DNA of 64,000 bases from Symsagittifera roscoffensis (Eukaryota > Xenacoelomorpha > Acoela > Convolutidae), in assembly GCF_963678635.1 (NCBI RefSeq), contig NC_087063.1:26469649-26533648 (forward strand), in the 5' to 3' direction. Position 1 is the first letter of the stretch. Each line of letters begins with the position of its first letter. Positions 1-13,100 of this stretch are shown here, piece by piece. The position numbers and the translations under genes were made by a program. The notes beneath the pieces were generated by a model. The model was not told the origin of the DNA. It saw only the letters and a list, made by a program, of their open reading frames with translations, and ran no database searches.

Positions 1-1040
1 TTTAATTAAGTGTTACTTCTCTTTCTTCTAATGATATTGGCAATATCCTACAAGAATCGTTGAACCCGTTCGTGTGTTTTTCATGCGTCATCTGGAGACC
101 TAGTTTTTTCATGCAGTCCCGTCGCAGAAATGGTTTTAAACCATTGAACGGTACTTGAATGTTCATACTCATGTGCCCGCCTGCTGAATGTAAGATAGTT
201 ACCAATATTCCATATGTTTTTATGGCCCCATGGTTTTACGTTTTCACCACAGAAAGGTTTCGATCCGGTTCCCAGAAAGATTTGCTGCATGATTCCACTA
301 CTTTTTGAGCTACACATTTCGTGATAATAGTGACTGTGAACATGAAATCAAGATCCCCAATTTCCACTCTTCTTTGCCCATCAATTAAAGCTTCTGTTGT
401 AGCTCCCAATTCTTCTTTATCCGAGCCTCCGATGACTTGAAATTATGCATCAGATTCTGTCTTCCGTGGACGAATCCGCGTACAGTTTGAAGCCCTCTAT
501 GAACTCGTAGTATTCGATGTTTCAGAATAAGTTATCTGTATCCGAGCTTTTGCTCCCATCTTCAACTAATTTCAGTCTACCTATTTTTCGTTTCGCAAAA
601 TTAGGTTTGATTTCTCACGTGTTTCGTGATCTGCACATGCGGGCAATATGATTCCTTCCCTCACAGTTGCTACAACTTTTTCAACTGCGCCACACGATTA
701 TTTGCCGGCAATCACATGAGTTTGTGACATCCTGTCATGATCCCGGTTGTCTTTGCTTCTGCTATCTATGTGGGAAGCTTCCTATACTTCCAGTAGCAAT
801 TTTCCAGAGCTTCGGCTGTTGTTGCCTTGAATCTTTAGCCTGCTTTTCTCCCTCTTTTCTAACTTGATCGCCAAGTCTAGAAATGGTAAGGTGTCCAATG
901 TTTCCTTTAGGAGTTCTTTCTGCATATCGGAATCACTTAGAAGTTTATTTCTGCTGGTTTCGCCATGTAGTGAAAGATCTAAAGAACATATCATCAATAC
1001 CGGAATTAAATGGGACACTGTCCTTCCATTTGACAAAATA
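1..1040 (-). mobile_element. Old retroelement fragment with gag-type zinc knuckle
   Basis: Read on the minus strand, positions 674 to 633 encode a CCHC zinc knuckle (C-SN-C-EGRN-H-IARM-C), the nucleic-acid-binding motif of retroelement Gag proteins. Just upstream on the same strand (about 1036-780) lies a charged, Leu-rich stretch of the kind that precedes the knuckle in Gag. Further minus-strand coding-like pieces continue to the left edge. The copy is clearly broken and probably old, and it is cut by the window edge. The exact family (Ty3, BEL/Pao or other) cannot be read from what is left. Confidence 0.4.
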
Positions 1041-3528
1041 GACTAGAATGGACGGAACCGAGGAATGCAACCTTTTAAATGAAATTTATGTTAGCTGAAA
1101 TCTAGCGACTTCTAAGTGCACGTTCGCCTGTCTCTTTGACCTTGGCATACAGATTGAATTTATCGCAATGACTAAAAATTGTTTAAAATAGGTAGTTTTT
1201 TTCACCAGTGTGTCCATTAGGTAGTGCCATTACAATGAAACAACGTAAGAATAGTTTTTCGACACTGAAATAAAACCGTCGGGGAAAGTGGCAAAAAGTC
1301 AAAAACCGAAAAATGGCGCTATTAGCCATTATAAACTGTTAGCAACTATAAAAACAGATAATTTGAAATTTGCCTTTAATGGCGTCTGAAAAAGATAAAA
1401 TAGAGAATTGAGACATTTGTTTGAAAAAACAAAAAATATGAAATTGAGGAAAAACTTTGATTTGAAGCGAAAAGCAACTTTTTTCCAGTTCCCCCTTTTG
1501 ATTTTTTCCTAAAATCTCAATACAGTAAAGTCTATTTAAAATGACTGTTTGTGTTATAGATTGCAGTGAAACGTGTCAGCGTGAACAGGTGAACAAAATT
1601 TTACAACATTTCTTAGATGCAAAATGTCGCGTGAATCATTTTTGAACAGCTTATGCGCACAATTTCAACGTTGTTTTTTTTGTTTTATTTTTCTGAAAAC
1701 TGTATCGACTAGCATTTAAAAAATCAAAATACAAGACTAAATTATTATCAAAATCAAAATGAGTATACATAAAAGAAATCATATAAATCATGTTTTCACA
1801 AACTTCGGCAGACAGTGCCTATATTATTCCAATAGGTGTTCATATCAATGAGAGAACTTAAGCGCAAAGTTTTCAAACGGTTAATTTTGTCGTTTAATTT
1901 TTGCCATTTCACTTGCTGTATTGGCGGAAGATCGCCTCGCTCAATTCTTTTGAGGACAATTTTCATATTTTTTTTTCATGTTTTTTTCAGTGAAAAAAAT
2001 TACAGTCCAAATTGAAGATCGCACTAGGCCAATTTCTCTGTTTCAAGTAGAATGCCAGTTCTCACATACGTTATTTGCTCGCAAATTTTGTGGTCTATTA
2101 TAAACGTTCCACATTGCAAAACCATTTTTTTCGAATCAAAACGTTTCGTCAAAATCAAAAATTGAGTCGAACCTGGGATAACTTCGCATGGTATAATCGA
2201 TGGTATCATGGCTATAAGGCAGCTGGCAAATTTTTCTCGGACATTTTACGGCGACAATCCGGGACTGAAAACTTTTCTCAAAACTCTATGGAAATGCGGC
2301 ATTTTTTGTACGCCGTAGTAAGACCAACCAATTGAATTCTTTTGTAAATTGCTGGTGTGTAATAAAAATAACATCCTTCATGAATTATTCGATTTCCAAA
2401 AATGTTATTGACAGCAGCGATAAATCCCGTTTCGAAAACTGATAAGGTCATTTTTCGCAAAAAAAAATTTTCAAGACTTTCATGAATTTTTTGACAGAAG
2501 GTCAACAGTACGTAGTCGTTATGGAATGAGACTTTCCGCCAAGTAAGGCCCAACATAGCGAAAATTTTGTTTCAGCGAAACAAACATAAAGTGTAAATTT
2601 GCTGATAAGGCCGTGGTGCCGTTTTGAAGGTGCCATCGCAAAAAATAATTTGGGTTTGTTGGAGATAACAAACTTTTTGGTTGCAAAAAATGCACAACCC
2701 GGCAGAAAGCTGATGTCAAGTAAAAAAAGCAAAAAAAGCCTAACTATTCATACTTTTTTCTCCAAACACCTTCAATGGTAACTTCGCATATGGATTTAGG
2801 AATCAAGGGTAGAAATTTATTCCGTTTCCTTATAAAAGAACATTTAATTCGATGACACTGGTAGAGCGAAATACTGCAAACCAGACGAAAAATTTTGAAT
2901 TACCTCGCCGTAAATTTTTTTGATTTGGTTATTCGGGGTTTTTTCAATTGGGTCAAAATTTCCCGTTGAAATCTTTCTTCGTCCAAATCTTCAAAATTTG
3001 CATCATGGGTGTGTTCATTTTCTTGTGTTCAAATTTGTGATGTCGACATTTGCAAAATGGTTCCACACAATCAAAAAAAATGGGCTTTTTTGGTTTTTTT
3101 GTTCTTCTTAAATCTGTAGCCAACAACACCCAAGTTACGCCCGCCTCTTGTTTTTGATGGAACAATGTTGAATTTGCGCATTTTGAACTTATAATTAGGA
3201 CGGTTTATTAAACGTATAATTACGACTGCATATTAACTCAAACTGCACTATTAAGATGCAGTTTCGATGGCAAAAGTCTAACCTTCCTTTTCATTCGAAT
3301 ATTTGTTTCACTTAGAAGCAGAATAATCGATTTATCGAAGAGTACAAATTATATAGCAAAATAATGATGGTAGAAAACCCTTGGAAAGAGTAGATAACGA
3401 GATCAGCTGATCTGCTCTATGTCTACCCTTGAAATTTAATAGGAACTTTACCATACTTATGGTTTTAAACTGAACAATAAATATTGCTCAATTAATGAAA
3501 TTTGGCCACGCCAAAAATAAAATGGCCA
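1041..3528. other. AT-rich non-coding stretch
   Basis: Long A and T runs and only short chance reading frames. I see no splice-bounded exon, RNA gene or clear repeat end here. Confidence 0.5.
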
Positions 3529-3532
3529 TTAC

Positions 3533-3604
3533 AGGAACCGAACTCCTTTTATCGGGACGAGAGTCACGCTAGTCTTGTTACCACTAGACCAACATGCCTT
3601 CCTA
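3533..3604 (-). repeat. tRNA-like repeat
   Basis: On the minus strand an A-box-like sequence (TGGTCTAGTGGTA) is followed about 40 nt later by a B-box-like sequence (GTTCGGTTCC), the spacing of a pol III promoter inside a tRNA. The stems do not fold into a complete cloverleaf, so this is more likely a tRNA-derived repeat or decayed tRNA than a working gene. Confidence 0.4.
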
Positions 3605-3742
3605 AATAAAGATAATCAACGTAATTTGAACCGAAATTGGAAAAAAAACTTTTAATTAACTTTCTTTGCCTTAATATTTCATCTCCTAGCCCGCACTTTT
3701 ATTTCCGCCCACCATCTACCCTTCATCGGGTACCCCTTAAAC

Positions 3743-4636
3743 AGGCTCCCGGGTTGACCTCCATACACCGAAAATGCTTATCATACAATTCCATACATTA
3801 AGTGTGTGGGAAAATGCTTGTCATACAATTTTCATACAATTTCTAAAAGTGGTTGAAAACTGGTATAAACTCGTTTCTGTGGCTGTTTGATTCTAATAAA
3901 ACAGTCTGGTGATAAAAACTGAGGTTTATGGAAATTGTATGACTGGCATTTTTTTTGATGGCGACACAAAGTAATTTTGAAAATTTGGCCCAAAAATTTT
4001 TTGTTTTTTTTCAACCGCAAATCGAATTTCGTACGCAAACAAACATTTTTCGAAAATTTTTTTTTGCATGCAAAATTGAATATTTTGTGTGCATAACGTA
4101 GTCCAGGATACGATAAATTTGGCTTTTATTTTTTTTTCACTAATAAATTTTTTTCAAAAACGCGGAAAATTCCTATTTCTTCTGTATGGGGTGTTAATGT
4201 ATGCCTTGATCAATGTCTCATAATTTGAAAATTCAAAAAATTAAAATAATCATCATTAAAAAATTCTGCCAAAAAATAAATGTTTGTTACTATTGTTATA
4301 TCAATTGTAAAAGACAGCCCCATTCAGGTCATTTTCTATGCATTGTCAATGCAAGATCGGCCAACCCTTGGTGTTTTGAGTAACCAAGGTCTGTGTCACT
4401 TGTGTTCGGTTGCAACTACAACCGAAATTTTTCAGAAACTAAATTTAGAGAGAAAAAATCAAAATTTTTTGTTTATGGAAAAACACACTATCATACAATT
4501 TTCATATATGGAAAAATGCTTATCATAGAGTTTTCATACAATTTTCTGTACGTATGGAATTGTATGAAATTGTATGACAAGAAGTTTCTCATATATGGAA
4601 ATTATATGATAAGAAGTTTTGGTCAACCCGGGCTAC
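3743..4636. mobile_element. Non-autonomous DNA element with CCCGGGTTGACC inverted ends
   Basis: A 12-bp sequence CCCGGGTTGACC near 3748-3759 recurs as its reverse complement at 4621-4632. Inside both ends are repeated motifs of the type TTATCATACAATTTTCATA, in inverted orientation at the two ends (about 3776-3842 and 4488-4618). Matching ends plus subterminal motif clusters in a ~0.9 kb unit without a coding region fit a non-autonomous DNA transposon. I could not find a clear target-site duplication, so the exact ends and superfamily are open. Confidence 0.55.
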
Positions 4637-4672
4637 TTCCCTAAATATCCAAAAATTAACTTTTCAAACAAT

Positions 4673-4745
4673 TGGGTTAGGACCGGGAATATAACCCATG
4701 CCCCCGGGTTCGGCGTCTAGGGTGTTACCTCCGGGCTATGATCAG
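4673..4745 (-). repeat. tRNA-like repeat (weak)
   Basis: On the minus strand TAGCCCGGAGGTAACACC resembles an A box, and GGGTTATATTCCC further on resembles a T-arm with B box. It sits just outside the right end of the 3743-4636 element. Stem pairing is partial; a decayed tRNA-derived sequence is the likeliest reading. Confidence 0.3.
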
Positions 4746-5253
4746 TTAGGAGTGAACAAAATTAATTAATTCCTTATTATTAAACAGATAATTATCACAA
4801 AAATTGTGCCCAAACTGGAAAATAGCATTTTCTGATAATTCTAAAGGATTACAGGACAGCAAATCATTTGAAATCAAGTTATTGAAGAGCCTGGTAGCTC
4901 TGTAATGAATGGATAACTTTCCACTTTAGTTCGAAAGGGTGGGATGCTTAATAAGTTTTATTAGCTCGTCTAGTAACGAATTTGGAATTTGAAAAACTAA
5001 TAGCTCATTTAAATAAGCCTCCGAATGTAACTTATTGATTGATCTGAGAACAAACTTGAGCAGTTCGTAAATATGTAATTCAAAAAAATGTTAAAATTTT
5101 GTTCGATATGAAAATGTCTTCTGAAGCGTCAAGCCGTTTGAAGTAGTATATGAATTTTAAAAAATTTTCTGTGAAATTAAAATTTTCTTGTGTGAAGTGT
5201 AACTACAGCAACCGTAAATGAGAATTCCATATTGGATAATGGGTTTAATATTC

Positions 5254-5453
5254 GGCTCTTCCCCCCCCCCCCATCTGCAAACTTTTAGATGTAAATTTGT
5301 TGACCACATTGTTCGATTATTATGAAAATTTACATACAGACTATTAAAGCCACGACAAACATATTTGATCCTCATACTCAACCTCGTAAAACCTCTCGTT
5401 ACACTAATATATTGAAGCTCGTGTGAGTTGTGGGGTCAAAAGGAAAAAGAGCC
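5254..5453. mobile_element. hAT-like MITE with 8-bp target duplication
   Basis: The unit starts GGCTCTT and ends AAGAGCC (perfect 7-bp inverted ends). It is flanked on both sides by the identical octamer TAATATTC (5246-5253 and 5454-5461). An 8-bp target duplication is the signature of hAT-superfamily insertions. The 200-bp length and lack of a reading frame make it a MITE. A run of C follows the left end, as in related copies in this window. Confidence 0.7.
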
Positions 5454-5963
5454 TAATATTCGACTTAAAATAGCTAATCAGCTGACCTCTAGGTACAAAA
5501 TGAAGAAGCTTACAAATTATACCACACTTGAGCAACTTTTTTTAAAAACAAATTGAATTTGACTTTGAAATGATAACTTTGAATCTATTAGAATATCCAA
5601 ATATTTACTGAAAAGTTCAATTTTAAGTGTACAATTTTCCGTTTAAACCTGACTAAGTAACTGGAAAATAAGCATAAGCCTTTGCCATCGATATTTGATT
5701 ATCAAGCCCTCATGTTCTAATGGTTCATGCGTTTGTCGCGAATGGTTGTATATTATTTGGGCATAGGTTCCAGATATCTACCTTTTATTTTTGAGAATTA
5801 TGGTTTTAAAATTATGCTAGTCGATACATTTTCATGTTTTCAAACTTTAATGCCAGTCGAGCTTTATGCTAGTCGAGCGGTCACCCTGTCCAATGCTGTG
5901 CCATTTTGCAATATCTTTCATGTGCTTCTTTTATAATATATATAAAGAGCAGTTGGCAAACTG

Positions 5964-6035
5964 GGCTCTTTTTTCTCCACCCCCCCCCCCCCCCCCCCCC
6001 TTAATATGAGCATCAATTTTATGATGTAACGAGTG
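5964..6035. mobile_element. Partial MITE end (GGCTCTTTT + poly-C)
   Basis: GGCTCTTTTTTCTCCAC followed by a long C run matches the left end of the GGCTCTT MITE family. No matching right end is visible before the next copy at 6093, so this is a fragment or an end onto which another copy inserted. Confidence 0.4.
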
Positions 6036-6092
6036 GTTTTACAAGGTGATTTATTAAGACAAAACAATTTTGATATGGCCTTATTAGTCCGT

Positions 6093-6305
6093 AGCTCTTT
6101 TCCAGTCCCCCCTTTCAAATTCAATTTTGAAAAGCTTATTTACCGTTGTCATAATGCAATGAAATTTGGCGTGCTGAACAAATCGACAACTGTGAACAGA
6201 TTTGTTCTTCATACTTTACAACGTAACATCACGCATTTAGCCATAATAACACCTAAAACAAACATAAAACTCGGTATTTTGAAAGGGGGAAACTGGAAAA
6301 GAGCC
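6093..6305. mobile_element. GGCTCTTTTCC MITE copy
   Basis: The left end AGCTCTTTTCCAGT is mirrored by ACTGGAAAAGAGCC at the right end, giving about 13 bp of inverted repeat around a 213-bp unit. The interior shares blocks with the copies at 7336 and 8272 (for example the stretch around CATAATGCAATGAAATTT). Non-coding; the single open frame crossing it is chance. Confidence 0.6.
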
Positions 6306-6652
6306 CATAGGTTTATTATTTTTCGGTTTTATGCTTCATCGGCTTATTGCACCTCATTCCTCACACCTAATTTAATTTTTCTCATCTCAATTTCTCCAGT
6401 TTTTGGATTTTAAATGTTCAATTTCCTAGCCCCAATTTCAATCATTAACTTATTTCCACGCATAACTCAAGATCACGTCCTGCACATCTGGAACAACAAA
6501 ATATAATATTTCACCCTCGAGCCGATCGCACAAAGAAACTTAGCACGTGCCAAATAAATAACTTCATCTGTCGGTAGAATGAGACTGCTCACAACCTAGT
6601 ACTCATTAATTATTCTAAGTTCAAGACTCAAACTTCACAACCATAGTCCATA
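6306..6652 (+). other. Region upstream of the host gene start
   Basis: AT-rich sequence just before the first ATG. It presumably holds the promoter and 5' UTR of the 6653-24530 gene, but I see no convincing core promoter motif. Confidence 0.3.
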
Positions 6653-7131
6653 ATGGCCCTTTTCGCGTCCATAAGAGGCTGCATTGGGGGAATTCTGACG
6701 GTCGAAATCGGAATTTCAGCTGTGATTTACGTCGTATTCGTCAACTACGTAGTTCAGCACTTTTCAAACGAAAGCTACTTGAGGTCCAAATCATATTATG
6801 AGCGGGCCTATGATTATGTTACCGATTTATTTTCCTCATTTTTCGACAATATTTTTGGCTCCATTTTATTTCTTATTACTTTAGTTTTAATAGCCTGGAT
6901 AGTTTACGAATGGCGTAGAGTGTATAACTGTTACCTGCAAGCTAAGCGCGCAGTCGTGGCTCTGTACGACCTGATGAAAGAGACGGAACGCATGCAAAGT
7001 GTTTTAGAACAACGTCAGACTAGCTTGAGTTTGGAACGACATGTCAATCTGAATGGCAATGACAACAGTCTTCGGGAAGTGCTGGAATCGGCCAAATTGA
7101 CTGAGAGCAGAAGAAAACCTCTTTTACTCAG
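6653..7131 (+). CDS. Exon 1: start codon and two membrane segments
   Basis: The ATG is followed by G (favourable +4 base). It encodes both hydrophobic helices and the first coiled-coil stretch. The in-phase donor is CAG|GCTAGT, a GC-type site. Two further CAG|GT sites lie 25 and 50 nt downstream in tandem repeats of the same sequence, but splicing from them to exon 2 would shift frame. Confidence 0.65.
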
Positions 7132-10100
7132 GCTAGTGAAAACCTCTTTTACTCAGGTTAGTGAAAACCTCTTTTACTCAGGTTAATGAAAACTTCTTTT
7201 ACTTCATGTAGCGGTAGCGAAAATTAACTATTCTGAACACTGTTGTTCAATATATCATATCTCAAACATAAACACAAAAGAGTAATCTGAAAATAGAAAA
7301 TTTGCAATGTGGAGGTTGAATGAAAAAGCGCCCACGGCTCTTTTCCACAACCCCACCCCCCCCCCCCTCCTCCCCCGCACATTTGAATTTCAGTTTTGCA
7401 AAACTAATTTTACCTAGTCATGTTATGAAATTTTGCATAGAAAACAAACTAACTATTGTGAAAACATTTGTTCTTCATACCTTCTTCAACCGTAATAACA
7501 CGTAATACAATTGAAAAAATGGAAAATTTGAAATGTGGGGGAAGGGGAAAAAAGTCGCTTCCGCAAATCTTGTCGAACTAGCCCCACCAGCACCTCCACC
7601 CTCTCCACTCCCAATCTGATAAATATTAATAAAAAACAAAAGCTGTTAGACTGTTATTTTGAGGGCCTGATCTTTGTTGATGAAACTAATGAGAAGAACC
7701 TTTAACATCTCCTCGAAAAACCCCAGAGCCAATTAGTCTCAAATTGATTAACAGATATGCTAAATGATGTGTTAAAGCTTCGAGAGAAACAGGCTATATG
7801 CAAAGGTTAATAAGATTAAAATTTGACATTTCGAAGAAATTGGCGACGGACTACACCGTAATTTGAGCTATACCACATTCCTTCTTTGCCCGTAGTAACG
7901 CAACAAATTTGTTCAGTATACATTTGAGTTGCAATGGACTGCAAGCGAAGCCTAAAATGTATTTCAAGGATAAAAACATAATACTAGCGATACAGTCGCA
8001 TAAGTTTTCAAAAAAAACACCTGAATAAAACTAAGTCAGCTAAAACAACTGTTTTTAATTTTAAAGGCGTTGGGCTGGATACTTTATGATCATCAGATTA
8101 TATTTTGAAAAATAAAAATAGGGAAAAGAGGTGGTGGTCACAGTTAAATATGGTTCATGCGCAACCTGGAAAATTGCATGCAGTTAATTATGATTGGTCA
8201 GTTTTAATCTACTGAGCTAGAAATTAAGTGCGGTGTTGAAGGTTTCAAAATGTCCTTTTTGTTTCTGATTCGGCTCTTTCTCACTTCCCCATAACTCAAA
8301 AATATGTTTTCATTGTTTTAAGTGTCATTTTAGCTAAATCCCTGATATAACAATGTAGAATATGAAGAACAGATCTGTTCACAATAGTTTAATTTGTTCG
8401 CCACGCAAAATTTTATTCCATTACGACAACGTTGAATCTGTTTTTCAAAAATTAATTTCATATGAGATGAGTGGAAAAGAGCCCCTAATTATATCAAACA
8501 CCTACATAGGGTTGCCGCACTTGTAATGACTTTTTTTGACATGATACTAGCGTGACTGGATCAGAAAGCTCAATTGAAAATATCAACAGTTGTAGAAGCT
8601 GGGATTGAGAAGTTAATTTTTAAAATAATTTTCTATGACAATGGATGAGAATTTCAATGACGTTTGTTCTCAGTCATTGCTCTCAAATTTATCTTAAGCT
8701 TCACATTTTATCTATTAAATATGCTACATGGTGAAAATATTTTGAGGTTTACGTTAACGCGAAGATACCAATACTATTTCATATTAATATAGATCTTGTT
8801 TGGATTGAACTGCGAAAACAATGTGGGATCAATTCAAATATGCAATTAAAATATCTATTTAAAATTCAACGTTGTAGAATTGATGTCCTGCTAATGATTA
8901 AAAAATTTCACTTATTTTTTCAAACGAGAATACGTTCTAACTGTTTATGCGCATTTTGTATGTAACTTATTAAAGTAAGAAATCCACTGCAGAACTGCGT
9001 TCCAAAAAAATTTTCAACACAAAGGCGAAGTTAAACTTCACATGCACAAGTAAAAATATGACCGATAACACTACTGGGAAAAACTGAATGAGTAAAACTT
9101 TGAGTCTAGAAAATTGCTAAGTGACGCAAGCCAATGACGCAACAGCAGTCAATTTGAAAAAAAAAACCAAATAACAGGCCTCAATTTATAGAGCGGACGC
9201 ATTTCAACTAGTATACGAAAAAGTTCATTGAAATCATCCGATCCTGCCCAGGTTCGAACCCTCTAATTTGTTGCGGGTCTCCTTCCCTACCTCTACGCTA
9301 CAGATCCATGATACCTTGAATTTTTGTAATATAATAGTCTGTTTTAAAATCCTTAGCATTGGCTCTACTTAATAGCTGTTTATTGATCAAAATGAACACT
9401 TCAAATTGAACACTAATATTTGCGCCTCAGGTTGGAAGAAAAAAAGAGAGTCCATACTATCACACAAGCTTTGCTTCGGTAAGCAATTTTTTAAAATGTG
9501 AGACTCATAATAAAAGGAAACGTAAGGCACGTCTCAATCTAGGGAGAACTCCAAACATAAGAAAAAGAGTAGCCGGTTGCTGAGCAAATAGCACAGAATG
9601 TTCCAAGCATAGTGTTAAGAAACCTAATTTTTTTCAAATTAGTGTCGTTTTTTCTGTGTGATGTCATATTAAGGTCTGAACGAAAAAATAGAAATTCGGT
9701 ATATTCGACAGTCATAGTCAAATAGGCCACTTTTTCAGTTTCTGTAATTAGTTTCTGTAGAACAAGGAAAAGAAAAACAAAAAATATATATAAAAACAAA
9801 AAAAAATTTAACTTTTCCACTCTCAAACCACACACCTACAACATCACGAATCGGCTCTTTACATCCGCAAATTTTCTATTACATCAGCTTCAAGCGGATA
9901 AAAACGTATCAGCCTCCCAAAATATCCCCTAAAGACAACAGAGACAACAACCATTTAAACCACTGTTTAATGAGCTGATTTTTGTGACTAGGCTCGAGGG
10001 CTATGATGAGATAGCTAACATCAATTAAAACTCCGATAATGCAGTTTGCAACGGCTCAAAACAAAACAGTTGAATTTTAGTAAGCTTGTCTATTCTCCAG

Positions 10101-13100
10101 GCTTTTTACATTATAGCATCCCGCCTATTAACAAAGTAATTTTAGCCCAACCAAATGGCTTTTTATAATCTGAGAATTTTAAAATTAACGGTAGTTATGG
10201 CTTTTCTCCCACTACTTTTTGGAAACAAAATTGTTATCAATAATTTTTAAAAATCAACACGCAACTGATAATAAAACACTTAATCGTTTTCATAATGCAG
10301 TGCAATTTCAACATACTCACTATTCGGAACAAAATTGTTCTTCTAGGTTTGATTTTTTTGTTCCAGTAAGGAATATATATGCTCGGGTGGTTTTTTATTC
10401 AGATCAATTCTCAAAAATATTCCCATCGGGGATTGATCCATGGATCTTCGTAGTCACAGAAGGGGCGCCCTCACCTCTAGACTATCCTGGATCAAAGATT
10501 TCTCTGAAACGCTCACATTATATACTATCGTGACTACAAGAGCGCTGTCATACTTTGATAAAAATTAACGCGAAATTTTTACGCGTGGCGAACTATCTTG
10601 CACGCCAAAACCATTCCAAATTCAAATGAGACAGGCTAATAGGACTTATTAATTCCAATCATGAATCTTCAGCTTAAAATTGATGGTGTGTCATAATCAT
10701 TAACCAAAAACTAATCGAGACCAGTTTATGGACAGTGGAAACATTCAGGGTGTTACCCTGATACGAGCCGTTTTGTTAAAAATATCACGGAGCGAGCCAC
10801 AAACTACAACAAAAATGCTCTGTAACATCGATGAGAAAATTTATGGCTCCAAAATTGTTGAAGATAGTGCAAAACGAAGTTTGTTAAAAATTTTCATTTT
10901 TTAAACTTTATCCCCAACGCGCCATGCAACGTACAAACTGATATATGTATTAAAAGGTCAATTTATAGCCTTGCGAGTGATCATTACCTCAATTCTAATT
11001 TTAGTAGTCAAGCTAGCCCCAAATTCGATTCCTTTTAATTCAAAACAAAATGGGTCGCAGGTGAACTTTCAGTGCATTATGGTTAGTGGCAAGGACACTT
11101 GACAATCTGAAATTCCCGGCTCGATGCACACGATCCCCATACTTTCTTTGTAAAACTGGTCTGAATTGCAAACAAAAATCACCCCTCGCATATAAATTCT
11201 TCACTTTTTTTGAAGTTCGGAAAAATAAAAAGACCACTTAGCTTGCTTGATTTCCATTCTGAACAATTGTGTGCGGGATGATTATTCATGCTTCGCTTTC
11301 AAACGAACAGACTATTGAATCAATTGCGCAATCTTTTCACACATTCAAAAATACTTTTTGTTTTGATTGAAGAAAAAATTAAGTAAATCTTATTTTTAAT
11401 GCTGAAATGATATATCTCTGTTTCATAGAAACAAAGTAAGAGCCCAAAAGACTTTTTCACTGCAATGAAAAAAATAATCGCCTGATCATAAAAAAAAACA
11501 TTTTAAAAATTCGATTGCTCTACAAGTAGCACAAAACAAGCTGACCACTTGTTTAAAAATAAACTTTCCTTTTTTCTCATAAAAACCTTCTTGTGCGCGA
11601 AGTGAGACATAAGAAAAAAAAGTAAATTCGTTTCAGAACGGGAAGAGACTCGATTTTATTTAGAGAACTCATAACAATGATAAAATCCCAAAGAGGACAC
11701 CAAAAAGGTCAGATAGCTACCTATCTAGTATTGTCTTCATGAGCAAACAGCAAAGATAACTCTTTAATTTATTTTCTGATGAACAAAAATGATTAAATGA
11801 ATGAACCCCCTTTTTGAGTGCTTTCTTATTGTGGCTAATTATCTTTTTTGTGTTGAGCAACCGTTAAGCAGTTTCGAAACATCAGTTCTTGTGGTTTTTA
11901 ATTTTCACTAATTCGGTTTTGTAGCAGTTCCATAAATCAGTACAGCATAATGATATATAACCTTGTTTTTTTTAATTTCGAATATGCAACTTGAAACTCA
12001 GTTTATCACCCAGATAGAGGCCAAGATATTTAGAGGATGTTTCTAAAAGTGGATTGAACATGTGTATAGGTTTTTGTCCAAGAACTACAGCTTTATCTGG
12101 GTTAAGATTTGAAACACTTTCAATCAGCCGAACATTAACACTTTCTAGGTCATTTGCTTACATGTTTTTCCAATTTTCTTTTACAACCAAGGCTACAATC
12201 AACATTAAAGAGAGTTGCTTTTGAGATCACACAAACAGTGGGAAGATCGTTATATAGACTAGAAAAAATGGAGCCCCAAAACTGATCCTTGTGGAACTTC
12301 ATAGGCGATAGGTTTTGAACTCGATATCATTTTCTCTATTATTAAATATTGAGAGCAATCTTTACGATATGTTGAAATCAATTTCTTCGGCGATTCCCCT
12401 TAGACTAAAAGCTTTGCAATTTTTTAACCAGAACTCCATCGTTAAAAGCTTTTTTGAACAATCAAGCGTTGTACAAGTTTTTGTAACTTTGTTGCTTAAA
12501 AAATGAACAAAAAAATCGAATAATTCAGTCATTGCTTCAACTGTGCTTTGTTTGCAGCAAAAATACAACTGATGATCAGCTATCAATTCAGGCTTCTGAA
12601 AAACATCAATTCGTTTATACGAAATATTTCAATTTTTTTTCCAGAATTAGAAAGAAATTTAAAGGTGTAGAGCTGTTTAACTCTGTCTGTGGTCCACTTT
12701 TGTGAACGGGACTTTAAAGCAGCTGGAAAAAAAGAATTAATATCTATTCGCAATTAACGGAATTCCTTTTTCATTAAAAATATCTTTGTTTATAGGTGTC
12801 TTGACTCTCCTTGGCTTTAAATCAGCTTCCATATACATTGTGTTTTCGTTTTCATTTACACGAGCTAAATTTGCAAACAGTTTGTGCTTTTCAGATAGCT
12901 TTTCGGCTATTGATAAAAAAAGAGAAAAAAGCTCAGGTCATGATAATTTTTTTTTATAGTTTGCTGATTTTTTTTGCTTTTTTATTTCATTAATCAAACC
13001 TTAAAAATTTTTTATCGATATTTGAATTTAATTTTATTCAAATTTGAGTATCAGGCCATGGCTCATTAGAGAGCGTTTTTGGTGCAATTAGACCCCTATA

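Noticed and set aside
9539-9835. 98-codon minus-strand frame with Phe/Leu-rich start
   Set aside because: Low-complexity AT-rich translation with no splice or homology support.
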